From Pseudolabrys sp. FHR47 (lineage in GTDB: Bacteria > Pseudomonadota > Alphaproteobacteria > Rhizobiales > Xanthobacteraceae): DNA of 64,000 nt. Positions 36,037 through 47,649 of this stretch are shown in pieces (position 1 is the first letter of the stretch; each line of letters starts with the position of its first letter). Made by a program: the position numbers and the translations under genes. The stretch is from NCBI RefSeq assembly GCF_005153485.1, contig NZ_CP039740.1, positions 1,243,001-1,307,000 on the forward strand, written 5' to 3'. The notes beneath the pieces are model-generated. The model saw nothing but the letters and a program-made list of their open reading frames with translations. It did not search any database and had not been told where the DNA came from.

Positions 36037-36345
36037 TTAGTAGCAGTAGTCCCGCGACACGCGGTGATAGCTGCCATCACGATGTTTGCGCCAGCAGCGG
36101 CCCTCGTACCAATAGTAACGGCCGCGGGGCTCCATCTGCGAACCGATCGCGGCGCCGGCAGCGGCACCGATGACGCCGCCGACAACGGCGCCGCCGGCCT
36201 TGCCGGTTGCAGCGCCGCCGACGATCGCGCCGATACCGCCGCCGATGATCGCGCCGCCCAAGGTATTGTTCTGCGCCGCCGCCTGCCGCATCGGCATCAA
36301 AGCGACCAACGCCAACACAGCCAGAATGCCAACCTTACGAATCAT
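36037..36345 (-). CDS. Exported glycine-zipper protein with aromatic tail
   Basis: This 102-residue protein has a signal peptide (VGILAVLALVALMPMRQAAAQ). It then has two glycine-zipper repeats (GGAIIGGGIGAIVGGAATG and GGAVVGGVIGAAAGAAIG). The Cys/Tyr-rich end (YYWYEGRCWRKH, RVSRDYCY) is probably disulfide-bonded. The architecture is common in Rhizobiales and its function is unknown. GGAGGG precedes the ATG. Confidence 0.85.
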   Translation of the reverse strand: MIRKVGILAVLALVALMPMRQAAAQNNTLGGAIIGGGIGAIVGGAATGKAGGAVVGGVIGAAAGAAIGSQMEPRGRYYWYEGRCWRKHRDGSYHRVSRDYCY

Positions 36346-36482
36346 GGATTTGACCCTCCGAAACCCCGTCTGCGGATGGTTTGTAGAGCATATTCGGGCC
36401 GCCGATCAAATTACGAATGACAAGGGAGGTATCGCAGTGATGACGACGGCGTTGAGGCTCACGGATAACAAAGTGAGCCGAT

Positions 36483-38183
36483 CTACATCCTCGGCAATTG
36501 CGTGACGCTCACCCGCGCGGTGCCCTCGGCTTCCGCGATGACGCGCAATGTGTTCGAATCGAAAGCGATGCCGTTGAGCCGCAGGCTGTTGATCGCGGTG
36601 TCGACCGTCACGCCTTCGCCGGCCTTGCGGAAATCGGCCATCGCTTCGCCGATCTTCTTCTTGGCGTCGTCAAGGAAGGGCGTGAGGTCGATCTTCGCGT
36701 TGTCGGACAGCGCCTGCGTCAGATAAGGCATCGCCGCGCGCGCCGCGGTGCCGAGCAGTCCGTAGGCGGCCTCCGATTCCACCGCCAGCGTGATGTCGGT
36801 GAGGCGCAGCACCTGGGTCTGCGGATCGAGCTTCGGCACGCCCCAGATATCGACGTCGGCCTGGGCGCCGAAACCGAACCAGCTTTTTCTCTCGCGCGCC
36901 TTGACGCGCAGCGAGATCAGCAAACGATCGCGGCCGGCTTCGGCCTGGCCGGACGCCGGCGACCGGCTTTCGCCAATCTGTCCCGCCGCGAGCGAGGCGC
37001 GCAGCACCTCGATCTCGACCGCCGCATTTGGATCATTGGGGAAACGCTGGCCCTTCAATTGCGCGTTGATGAGCTTGTTGAGCTCGGCGAACGGCACGTC
37101 GATCGGAACGCCGACGACGAGCTTGCCGTTCTCCATTGGCGGCACCAGTTCGAGCGATTGCGGGAACGGGCAGGCCGGTTTGGTGGCTTGGGCGCTGATA
37201 CGCGTTTCGGCCTGCACGCCGATCACCAAAGTGAGATTGCGGGCATCGATCTGAGGCTGCGCCGCGGCGGCTCGCACCGGTTTCATCTCGAGCCACAAAG
37301 CCGGCAGGCCGGTGTTGCCGCCGCCGAGCGGGATGGAGCGACACATCTTCTGCCACTGCTCGCGCGCGGTGACTTCGATGATCGGATCGTTGCGAATGCG
37401 GCCCTCGAAATTGGCGACCTGTTGGTTGACCTGCTGCTCGATCAGGGGCTTTGCCTCGCCGGCCATGTTGAGGCGGATGCCGGCGATGTTCACCGTGCTG
37501 TCGGCGACGGCGATCTGCGCCGCGAGGTTGGGATGAACCCGCCAGTTGGTGACGAATTCGGGACGCGAGCGCACGGTAACCTGGCTGCGCAATTCGACGT
37601 TCTGGTCAAGCACTTTGCCGGTCAGGCCGCCGATGGCCTTGTTGACGTCGCCGCCGAGCGCGCCGCCACCCAGCAAACCGCCGAGTGCGCCGGCAACACC
37701 GCCGGTGATATTGCCCGCCGCGGCACCGAGTTGTCCGGTGATATGCAAGGTGCCAGTCAGCGCAGTGGTGACGGTGAGTTCGCCGGCGCGGCCGTTGACC
37801 GCCATGTTGCCGCGATTGACGGTGAGGCCGAGGTCGGCCTTCTGCAACAGGCCGGTAACAGGATTGCCGCTCCGCCCGGTGAAATTGCGCGGTGTTGAGG
37901 CTTCGATCGAGCGCTGGATGGAGTCGATGGTGATCGCGACCGGCGCGATGACGTAAGACGGGCGCGACAGCGGTGGCAAAGGCGGCAGCGGCTCGAGCTT
38001 GGCGGCGACGCGGCTGGCCTGGTTGGAAGGCGGCAGGAAGCGGTCGAGCGCCCACATCGTCGCGACGAAGAACAGCGCGACAACGACGAGTGCGCCGATG
38101 AACAGACGGAAGCCGCGCGAGCGGCCGAACAGCCGCAGCGGCGCCGTGATGACATAGAAAATGGCGTCGACAATCCGTCCCAT
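36483..38183 (-). CDS. DUF4403-family protein
   Basis: This 566-residue protein has one N-terminal transmembrane helix (FIGALVVVALFFVATMWAL). The large extracytoplasmic DUF4403 region follows: a first half around SYVIAPVAITIDSIQRSIEAS, with repeated VTTALTGTLHITG-type strands, and a second half around FAELNKLINAQLKGQRF and DADV strands. The tandem layout resembles lipid-binding BPI/SMP-like folds, and the family is otherwise uncharacterised. It is likely anchored in the inner membrane facing the periplasm. Confidence 0.88.
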   Translation of the reverse strand: MGRIVDAIFYVITAPLRLFGRSRGFRLFIGALVVVALFFVATMWALDRFLPPSNQASRVAAKLEPLPPLPPLSRPSYVIAPVAITIDSIQRSIEASTPRNFTGRSGNPVTGLLQKADLGLTVNRGNMAVNGRAGELTVTTALTGTLHITGQLGAAAGNITGGVAGALGGLLGGGALGGDVNKAIGGLTGKVLDQNVELRSQVTVRSRPEFVTNWRVHPNLAAQIAVADSTVNIAGIRLNMAGEAKPLIEQQVNQQVANFEGRIRNDPIIEVTAREQWQKMCRSIPLGGGNTGLPALWLEMKPVRAAAAQPQIDARNLTLVIGVQAETRISAQATKPACPFPQSLELVPPMENGKLVVGVPIDVPFAELNKLINAQLKGQRFPNDPNAAVEIEVLRASLAAGQIGESRSPASGQAEAGRDRLLISLRVKARERKSWFGFGAQADVDIWGVPKLDPQTQVLRLTDITLAVESEAAYGLLGTAARAAMPYLTQALSDNAKIDLTPFLDDAKKKIGEAMADFRKAGEGVTVDTAINSLRLNGIAFDSNTLRVIAEAEGTARVSVTQLPRM

Positions 38184-38267
38184 CGGTCCGCTCCGCTCGA
38201 TTCGCCGCGCGCGGATTTTAGGCCGATGAGCGCTGCGTGGCCAGCAGCCCGGTGGCTTAAGGTGGCG

Positions 38268-39194
38268 TCACGATGGCCGTCCCATCCGGTGCAGTTTCAG
38301 CACCGTACAGACGACGTCGCTGGCCGGTGTCGGGATGCCGAGTTCGCGCCCGAGCGCCTGTACCTTGCCGGACAGCCAGTTGAGTTCGAGACGATTGCCG
38401 CGCTCGAGGTCGTGCGCCATCGAGGCCTTCATGCCGGGCTCGATATTGCCGGTAATCTGCGCCATGCGCTCATCGATGATGGAGCGGTCGAGCGCGGCGC
38501 CTTTGGCGCGGCCGACGGCATAGGCTTCCTCCATCAACTGCTTGAAGAAATCGCGCAGTTCGGGATCCGCGGCGATCGGGCCGATGGAGGAACGGAAAGT
38601 CGCGGTGGCGCCCGACATGGCGGTGAGGAAGATGAACTTCTTCCAGCGCTCCGTCGTGATGTCCGGCGACAGGCCGAGGTCGAGGCCGGCCGCCTTGCCG
38701 GCGGCAACGAATTGGTCGAGCGTTGCGTCCTGCTTCTTGTCAGCGCGGCCGAACGACATTTTGGCGAATGCGCTGGTATGTTTGATGACGCCGGGCGCGG
38801 CGATGGTGGTGGCGATATAGGTGACGCCGCCAACGGTCTGCTCGGCGCCAAGGATCGGCGCCAGGCGCTCGACGCTGTCAACGCCGTTCTGCAGGGTGAT
38901 GACACGCGTTGTGTCGTTCACCATTGGCCTAGTCAGTTCGGCGGCCTTTTCGGTGTCCCAGAGCTTGACGGCGAACAGCACGATGTCGACCGGGCCGACG
39001 CTTTTCGGATCGTCGGTGACATTGACCTTCGGCAGATGCAGATCGCCATGCACGCTCTCGATCTTGAGGCCGTTCGCCTTGATCGCGGCGAGATTGGCGC
39101 CGCGCGCGATGAAGAAGACATCGTGGCCGGCCGCGGCCAGCCGCGCGCCGAAATATCCGCCGACGGCGCCCGCCGCCATTGCCGCAATACGCAT
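38268..39194 (-). CDS. Ketopantoate reductase-family dehydrogenase, second copy
   Basis: This 308-residue protein has the Rossmann start MAAGAVGGYFGARLAAAGHDV, a middle IVLFAVKLWDTEKAAE segment and TLQNGVDSVERLAP. The ApbA C-terminal domain has catalytic Lys in ERWKKFIFLTAMSGATA. It belongs to the same family as the 15.4-kb gene but is not close in detail, so the two probably have different substrates. The start at 39194 (MRIAAMAAG) is standard for the fold. Confidence 0.92.
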   Translation of the reverse strand: MRIAAMAAGAVGGYFGARLAAAGHDVFFIARGANLAAIKANGLKIESVHGDLHLPKVNVTDDPKSVGPVDIVLFAVKLWDTEKAAELTRPMVNDTTRVITLQNGVDSVERLAPILGAEQTVGGVTYIATTIAAPGVIKHTSAFAKMSFGRADKKQDATLDQFVAAGKAAGLDLGLSPDITTERWKKFIFLTAMSGATATFRSSIGPIAADPELRDFFKQLMEEAYAVGRAKGAALDRSIIDERMAQITGNIEPGMKASMAHDLERGNRLELNWLSGKVQALGRELGIPTPASDVVCTVLKLHRMGRPS

Positions 39195-39242
39195 GAATAG
39201 GCTCCGCGATTGAACTGCGGCATTCGCTATAGCACGCGTGGG

Positions 39243-39280
39243 CAAAAAAGAGCCCGGCAAAACCGGAAGGTTTGCCGGGC
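39243..39280 (-). terminator. Terminator after second L,D-transpeptidase gene
   Basis: A 10-bp perfect stem (GCCCGGCAAA with TTTGCCGGGC) has six A on its left, giving a T-run on the minus strand. It ends the transcript of the L,D-transpeptidase gene at 39322-40083. Confidence 0.85.
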
Positions 39281-39321
39281 AGTCTTTTCGGGGAGGTTCA
39301 GTCAGTCAGAGATCGAAACGA

Positions 39322-40083
39322 TCAATACAGGCCGCGCGGGCGGATGGTCTGCCACTTGCGCTCGGACGGAGCGGGGTCAGCCGACGCGAAGGAAGACGCG
39401 GCCTCATCCGAAATCGCCGTGACGTTCTGCGGCGCGGCATCGCGACGGCTGCGCGCTTCAGTGGTCTGCGGCAGCACGACGACTTTGGCTCCGACCTGTA
39501 CGCGGCTGTAGAGGTCGATCACGTCCTCATTGGTGAGGCGGATGCAGCCCGACGACACGTTCTGGCCAATGGTGGTCGGATCGTTAGTGCCATGGATTCG
39601 GTACATGGTGTTGCCGAGATACATGGCGCGGGCGCCGAGCGGATTGCCGGGGCCGCCGGCGGTGAAGCGCGGGAGATAAGGCTGGCGGGCGATCATCTCG
39701 GCTGGCGGATGCCAGTCCGGCCACTCGGCCTTGCGCGAGACCTGATTGACGCCGGCCCAGGTGAAGCCTTCGCGGCCGACGCCGATGCCGTAGCGCATCG
39801 CCTTGCCGTTGCCGAGCACGAGATAAAGATAAGTATTCGGCGTATCGACGATGATGGTGCCGGGCGCTTCGCGCGTCGAATAATCGACGACCTGGCGCTG
39901 CAGCCGCGGATCGAGCTGCGCATCCTCGGTGCCGAGCTGTTCGTCGTTCTGTGCGTCGTACTGCGCCTGCGGCGACAGCTGCTGCGGCGGCGCGAGGAAA
40001 GCGAATTGGGACTGAGCCTGCGCGGCGCCTGACAGGGCGAGCGCGGCGATCAGCGTGGTGAGCGAACCTGCGGTCTTGAACAT
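39322..40083 (-). CDS. L,D-transpeptidase (YkuD family), exported, second copy
   Basis: This 253-residue paralogue of the 18.1-kb enzyme has a signal peptide (SLTTLIAALALSGAAQAQ), a Gln-rich linker (PPQQLSPQAQYDAQNDEQ), and the same YkuD core. The catalytic block is HGTNDPTTIGQNVSSGCIRL with the nucleophilic Cys. It differs by a 60-residue Ser/Ala-rich tail ending RKWQTIRPRGLY. Two such genes in 22 kb fit the many L,D-transpeptidases of this order, where 3-3 cross-links are abundant. Confidence 0.94.
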   Translation of the reverse strand: MFKTAGSLTTLIAALALSGAAQAQSQFAFLAPPQQLSPQAQYDAQNDEQLGTEDAQLDPRLQRQVVDYSTREAPGTIIVDTPNTYLYLVLGNGKAMRYGIGVGREGFTWAGVNQVSRKAEWPDWHPPAEMIARQPYLPRFTAGGPGNPLGARAMYLGNTMYRIHGTNDPTTIGQNVSSGCIRLTNEDVIDLYSRVQVGAKVVVLPQTTEARSRRDAAPQNVTAISDEAASSFASADPAPSERKWQTIRPRGLY

Positions 40084-40220
40084 CTTACCCTCCGACCACG
40101 ACGTCTCATGTTGGTCGTGTATCGAACGGCGCGGAGGGCTGCTGTGTTCCCGATCACAATGCGCTCAAATATAAGGAAGAGCAGGGAACCGTCTGTGATG
40201 ATTGGCGTTTTGGCACGGGA

Positions 40221-40718
40221 TCATTTCCGCGTGTGCCACCCCACCACCGCGTCCGGCGCGCTGTCGGTCGAGGCGAAATAGGGTTTGATGTCCAGAAGCG
40301 GCGTGCCGTCGAGGCAGTCGAGGCCGACGACATTGAGCTTGTTGCCGTCGACATCGTTGAGTTTGACCACGCTCATGGCGATCGGGTTCGGCCGGGCCGG
40401 CGATCTTAGTGCGAAGGTGCCCCGCTGGACGCCGTAGCGGCCGGGCACCTGGCGCACCAGGTTTCGGGGCGCCTGGTCCATCCAGTACAGCAGCACCAGA
40501 TGGGTACAGGTCTCGACCTCCTTCAGGGCGGGGACCCAGCGCGTATCGAGTTCGACCGTGCAGACGGCGTCGGACTCGCGGGCATTCTTGGGGCAGTCCT
40601 TGCGCTCCTTCCAGGGCGTGCGGATTCGGCCGATGTAATAGAGCCCGGCGTCGAATGTGGCGGGCAGGTCGACGGTGACTTCGCCCTCGCGGACGCCGAA
40701 TTCGGGGTTTTTCGTCAT
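40221..40718 (-). CDS. trmO: tRNA (t6A37)-methyltransferase TrmO
   Basis: TrmO (TsaA/YaeB) methylates N6-threonylcarbamoyladenosine at position 37 of tRNA-Thr using SAM, giving m6t6A. The 165-residue protein has the family's IGRIRTPWKERKDCPKN start, the ALRSPARPNPIAMSVVKL SAM-binding block, and CLDGTPLLDIKPYFAS at the end. It is a compact single-domain form. Confidence 0.93.
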   Translation of the reverse strand: MTKNPEFGVREGEVTVDLPATFDAGLYYIGRIRTPWKERKDCPKNARESDAVCTVELDTRWVPALKEVETCTHLVLLYWMDQAPRNLVRQVPGRYGVQRGTFALRSPARPNPIAMSVVKLNDVDGNKLNVVGLDCLDGTPLLDIKPYFASTDSAPDAVVGWHTRK

Positions 40719-40827
40719 TTTGGGTCCTCGGCGCTCACGGCGCGATCAAAACGGGCCGTCGGTAGGCTGGCTTTTACCACGACCTGTGGGGCTCCAGCCG
40801 GGGCCCTTGCGGCGCCACATTTAACCG

Positions 40828-40845
40828 TATAAAGATATCCTTATA
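40828..40845. promoter_or_regulatory. Palindromic operator candidate upstream of the ArsR-MTase/metF unit
   Basis: The 18-base site TATAAAGATATCCTTATA is symmetric around GATATC at 16 of 18 positions and lies 55 bases before the ArsR-fusion start. Autoregulation by the encoded ArsR domain is likely but not shown. Confidence 0.6.
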
Positions 40846-40900
40846 TGGTGGGAAAGCGCCCCGAGGGCGACCGCCCACAGCGCCATCGAGCCCGGACACG

Positions 40901-41923
40901 ATGCCCCAGACGCCGCAGACCCAGCTCGGGTTCGACGCCCTCAATACGGTTCTCAAGGCCGCCGGAGAGGAGACGCGCCTGCGCGTGCTGGCGCTGCTGG
41001 CCGAAGCGGAGCTTACCGTCTCCGACCTCACCGACATCCTGCGCCAGTCGCAGCCGCGCATCTCCCGGCATCTCAAGCTCCTGGTCGAGGCCGGGCTGAT
41101 CGAGCGCTTCCGCGAGGGCACCTGGGCCTTTTTCCGCCTTGCCGAGCATGGCGGCGCTGCCGAGGTGGCGCGCTCGCTGCTCGACCACCTCAATCCCGCC
41201 GACCAGACCATCGCCCGCGACCGCGAGCGGCTGACGTCGGTCCGTCAGGCGCGCGCGGCCGCAGCTCAGGCCTACTTCCGCGAACACGCCGCCGACTGGG
41301 ACCGCATCCGCAAACTGCACGTTGCTGACGAAGCGGTGGAAGCCGCGATCGTCAAGGCGCTCGGCGACAAGCCGTTCCGCTCTCTGCTCGACCTCGGCAC
41401 CGGCACCGGCCGCATGCTCGAACTGTTCGCGCCGCAGATCGAACGCGGCCTTGGTCTCGATTTGTCGCTCGACATGCTGCTGCTGGCGCGCGACCGCCTC
41501 GAGCGCGCGGGCCTGAAGAACTGCAGCGTGCGCCAGGGCGATCTCTACGACCTGCCTCTCGCCGACGACTCCTTCGACGTCATCATCCTGCACCAGGTGC
41601 TGCACTTCCTCGACGATGGCGGCCGCGCCATCAAGGAAGCCGCGCGCGTGCTGCGGCCGGGCGGACGGCTGCTGGTCGTCGACTTCGCGCCGCACGAACA
41701 GGAATTCCTGCGCGAACAGTTCGCGCATCGCCGTCTCGGTTTCGCGCCGGAGACGGTGACGCAATGGATGGCGCAGTCCGGCCTCGAGCCGGTGATGCAC
41801 AAGAGCCTGAAGCCCGAACCGGGCCCCGACGGCAAGATTGCCGAGAAGATCGCGGTGTCGTTGTGGCTCGCGCGCGATACCCGCGCGCTGATGGCGCAGC
41901 CCGCACGACGAGAGGTAGCGTGA
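40901..41923 (+). CDS. ArsR-family regulator fused to SAM methyltransferase
   Basis: This 340-residue protein has an N-terminal ArsR winged helix (about 10-85; LTVSDLTDILRQSQPRISRH then LVEAGLIERFREGTWAFF). A class I methyltransferase follows (about 150-310) with motif I LDLGTGTGRMLELF and LRPGGRLLVVDFAPHEQEF. It lacks the Cys ligands of metal-sensing ArsR proteins. Fusions of this type precede metF/metH in many alphaproteobacteria and probably control methionine and SAM recycling genes. Its TGA overlaps the metF ATG by one base. Confidence 0.92.
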   Translation: MPQTPQTQLGFDALNTVLKAAGEETRLRVLALLAEAELTVSDLTDILRQSQPRISRHLKLLVEAGLIERFREGTWAFFRLAEHGGAAEVARSLLDHLNPADQTIARDRERLTSVRQARAAAAQAYFREHAADWDRIRKLHVADEAVEAAIVKALGDKPFRSLLDLGTGTGRMLELFAPQIERGLGLDLSLDMLLLARDRLERAGLKNCSVRQGDLYDLPLADDSFDVIILHQVLHFLDDGGRAIKEAARVLRPGGRLLVVDFAPHEQEFLREQFAHRRLGFAPETVTQWMAQSGLEPVMHKSLKPEPGPDGKIAEKIAVSLWLARDTRALMAQPARREVA

Positions 41924-42834
41924 TGATCAGTCAGTTGCGTCCGTCCCGGTTCATGCCGGCCGGTCATAATCGCATCGATGTGTCGTTCGAGTTCTTCCCG
42001 CCCAAGGACGAGGCGATGGAGAAGAGCCTGTGGGAGGCGGTCACGCGCCTGGCGCCGCTGGCACCGCAGTTTGTTTCGGTGACCTATGGCGCCGGCGGCT
42101 CGACGCGCGAGCGCACCCACGCCACGGTGAAGCGCATCCTCAATGAGACCGCGCTGACGCCGGCCGCGCATCTGACCTGCGTCGCGGCGACGCGCGAGGA
42201 TATCGATGCCATCGTGCGGCAATATCACGATGCCGGCGTGCGCCACCTGGTGGCTTTGCGCGGCGATCCCGTCACCGGTGCCGGCGAGAAGTACGTGCCG
42301 CATCCAGGCGGCTATGAGAATGCAGCGGCGCTCGTTGCCGGCATCAAGCGCATCGCACCGGATTTCGAGGTGTCGGTGTCGGCCTATCCGGAGAAGCACC
42401 CCGACAGCGTCAATGTCGAAGCCGATATCGACATGCTCAAGCGCAAGGTCGACAACGGCGCGACGCGGGCGATCACCCAGTTCTTCTTCGAGAACGATCT
42501 TTATTTCCGCTATCTCGACCGCGTGCGCGCCCGCGGCATCGATATCCCGATCGTGCCGGGCATCCTGCCGGTGCAGAACTTTGCCGCGGCCAAGAACTTC
42601 GCGACCCGCGCCGGCGCTTCGGTGCCGAACTGGCTGGCCGAACGTTTTGCCGGGCTCGATCACGACCCGGCGACGCGCAAGCTGATCGCCGCGGCCGTCG
42701 CGGCCGAGCAGGCGATCGATCTGCTGGATCGCGGCATCACCTCGTTCCACTTCTACACCATGAACCGCGCCGATCTCGTTTACGCGATCTGCCATCTGCT
42801 GGGCCTGCGGCCGCAGGTGAAGGAGGCGGCGTGA
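41923..42834 (+). CDS. metF: Methylenetetrahydrofolate reductase
   Basis: MetF reduces 5,10-methylene-THF to 5-methyl-THF with FAD and NADH, supplying the methyl group used by MetH. The 303-residue TIM-barrel protein has VSFEFFPPKDEAMEKSLW, then SVTYGAGGSTRERTH, and further on YAICHLLGL near the end, all typical of the bacterial enzyme. It overlaps the ArsR fusion by one base (TGATG), a sign of translational coupling. metH lies 480 bases on, with a DUF559 cassette between. Confidence 0.97.
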   Translation: MISQLRPSRFMPAGHNRIDVSFEFFPPKDEAMEKSLWEAVTRLAPLAPQFVSVTYGAGGSTRERTHATVKRILNETALTPAAHLTCVAATREDIDAIVRQYHDAGVRHLVALRGDPVTGAGEKYVPHPGGYENAAALVAGIKRIAPDFEVSVSAYPEKHPDSVNVEADIDMLKRKVDNGATRAITQFFFENDLYFRYLDRVRARGIDIPIVPGILPVQNFAAAKNFATRAGASVPNWLAERFAGLDHDPATRKLIAAAVAAEQAIDLLDRGITSFHFYTMNRADLVYAICHLLGLRPQVKEAA

Positions 42835-42867
42835 TGAGGACGTCAGGCGTGGCGTCGCCGCTCTTTT

Positions 42868-42918
42868 CCCTCTCCCATGGGGAGAGGGTGCCCGAGCGAA
42901 GCGAGGGCGGGTGAGGGG
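42868..42918. repeat. Hairpin repeat left of DUF559 gene
   Basis: The stem CCCTCTCCC-ATG-GGGAGAGGG (42868-42888) is followed by a tail with GAGCGAAGCGAGGGCGGGTG and GAGGGG to 42918. It is the opposite orientation of the repeat at 43256-43293, so the DUF559 gene lies between inverted copies. Its GAGGGG end supplies the ribosome site for the gene. Confidence 0.7.
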
Positions 42919-42920
42919 TT

Positions 42921-43298
42921 ATGGCGTCAGCTGTCGGCACAGCGAAGCGATTGAGGCGCGATCAGACTGACGCCGAGCGTCGCCTTTGGTTTCGACTGCG
43001 TGACCGCCGCCTGAGTGGATTGAAGTTTCGACGGCAGATGCCGATCAAGTCGTATGTTGTCGATTTTTGTTGTGAGTCAGCGCACCTCATCGTCGAACTC
43101 GACGGCGGTCAACATGGCGAACGGCACATCGAAGATGCGAAGCGAACGGCCGAACTGGAGAAGTTCGGTTATCTCGTCCTGAGGTTCTGGAACAACGACG
43201 TCATGCAGAACATCGACGGTGTTTTGGAAGTCATCGCCACGACGGCGACTCAGGATCCCCCTCACCCTAACCCTCTCCCCAATGGGGAGAGGGAATAG
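42921..43298 (+). CDS. DUF559 (Vsr/PD-(D/E)XK-like) endonuclease-domain protein
   Basis: This 125-residue protein has the DUF559 pattern: LRRDQTDAERRLWFRLRDRR, then GLKFRRQMPIKSYVVDFCC, the acidic IVELDGGQH strand with the nuclease-like Glu/Asp, and LRFWNNDV. This fold is shared with the very-short-patch repair nuclease, and most members have unknown roles. The last 13 residues (PPHPNPLPNGERE) are encoded by the flanking repeat. It separates metF from metH, which are often adjacent. Confidence 0.9.
   Translation: MASAVGTAKRLRRDQTDAERRLWFRLRDRRLSGLKFRRQMPIKSYVVDFCCESAHLIVELDGGQHGERHIEDAKRTAELEKFGYLVLRFWNNDVMQNIDGVLEVIATTATQDPPHPNPLPNGERE
43256..43293. repeat. Hairpin repeat right of DUF559 gene
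   Basis: CCCCTCACCCTAA leads into the stem CCCTCTCCCC-AAT-GGGGAGAGGG (43271-43293). It overlaps the end of the DUF559 frame and lies just before metH. It is an inverted partner of the copy at 42868. Confidence 0.7.
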
Positions 43299-43317
43299 TC
43301 CGAGCACGTAGCCCGTC

Positions 43318-47061
<3,744 letters not shown>

Positions 47062-47066
47062 ACGAA

Positions 47067-47098
47067 AAACACCGGAGCGTTTTCGCGCCCCGGTGTTT
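47067..47098. terminator. Weak bidirectional hairpin after metH
   Basis: AAACACCGG and CCGGTGTTT form a 9-bp stem with A on the left and TTT on the right. It lies 5 bases past metH and 28 bases past the small minus-strand gene at 47127. Confidence 0.6.
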
Positions 47099-47126
47099 CG
47101 ATTGTTGGCGTGAGTGTGGCTTTCGT

Positions 47127-47210
47127 TCAGAAAGCTCCGATGAGCACGGCGCCGACGAAAGCAAACACGGCGCACACAGCGAGCACGTTCAAGCGCAGAG
47201 CGATGTCCAC
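47127..47210 (-). CDS. 27-residue membrane peptide
   Basis: The frame encodes V(M)DIALRLNVLAVCAVFAFV followed by GAVLIGAF, one hydrophobic helix with charged flanks at the start. GGGAGG lies 5 bases before the GTG, the best ribosome site for its length in the window. Similar tiny membrane peptides are common in Bradyrhizobium-type genomes. Function unknown; it may be regulatory or bind a membrane partner. Confidence 0.6.
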   Translation of the reverse strand: MDIALRLNVLAVCAVFAFVGAVLIGAF

Positions 47211-47649
47211 GAGTGCCTCCCTGTCTGTTATTAGACCTTATTTATAACACGCCGCCGCCGCCGCCCAAACGGTTTGCGCATCGAGCGTCAAAAAGACATA
47301 TGCCTCGCCATGCAAATGGAGAATGTCTCGCTAAGCATTTGAGACGTCGCCGTTCCTGCCTCGGCTGCCGGGAATTTCGGCAACGTGTGATGGGAACCTT
47401 CGCCACCGGATGGCGGGCCGGCCCACAAACGCTGGCATGTTAGGCACATTGTGCAGTGCAAGGCGGACGCCTTCGGCAAATTTGCATGACTAGTCCACTG
47501 CCGATGTCACTCGCGCTGCGTCCAGGCGCAGCCTTGACGCCGTGCCGGACACTGCCTTACCGGGATACGCTCGGCCTGACCGCGGGCTGACACAACCGAA
47601 CGGCGCCGTCCGATGCGTCGCCGTTCATAAGAACGTCATTGGAGGATTC
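47211..47649. other. Intergenic region without a clear gene
   Basis: The region holds a short GCC trinucleotide run at about 47252 and is otherwise mixed sequence. No frame with a ribosome site and protein-like composition is seen. The promoter for the TctC-type gene must lie in the right part. Confidence 0.5.
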
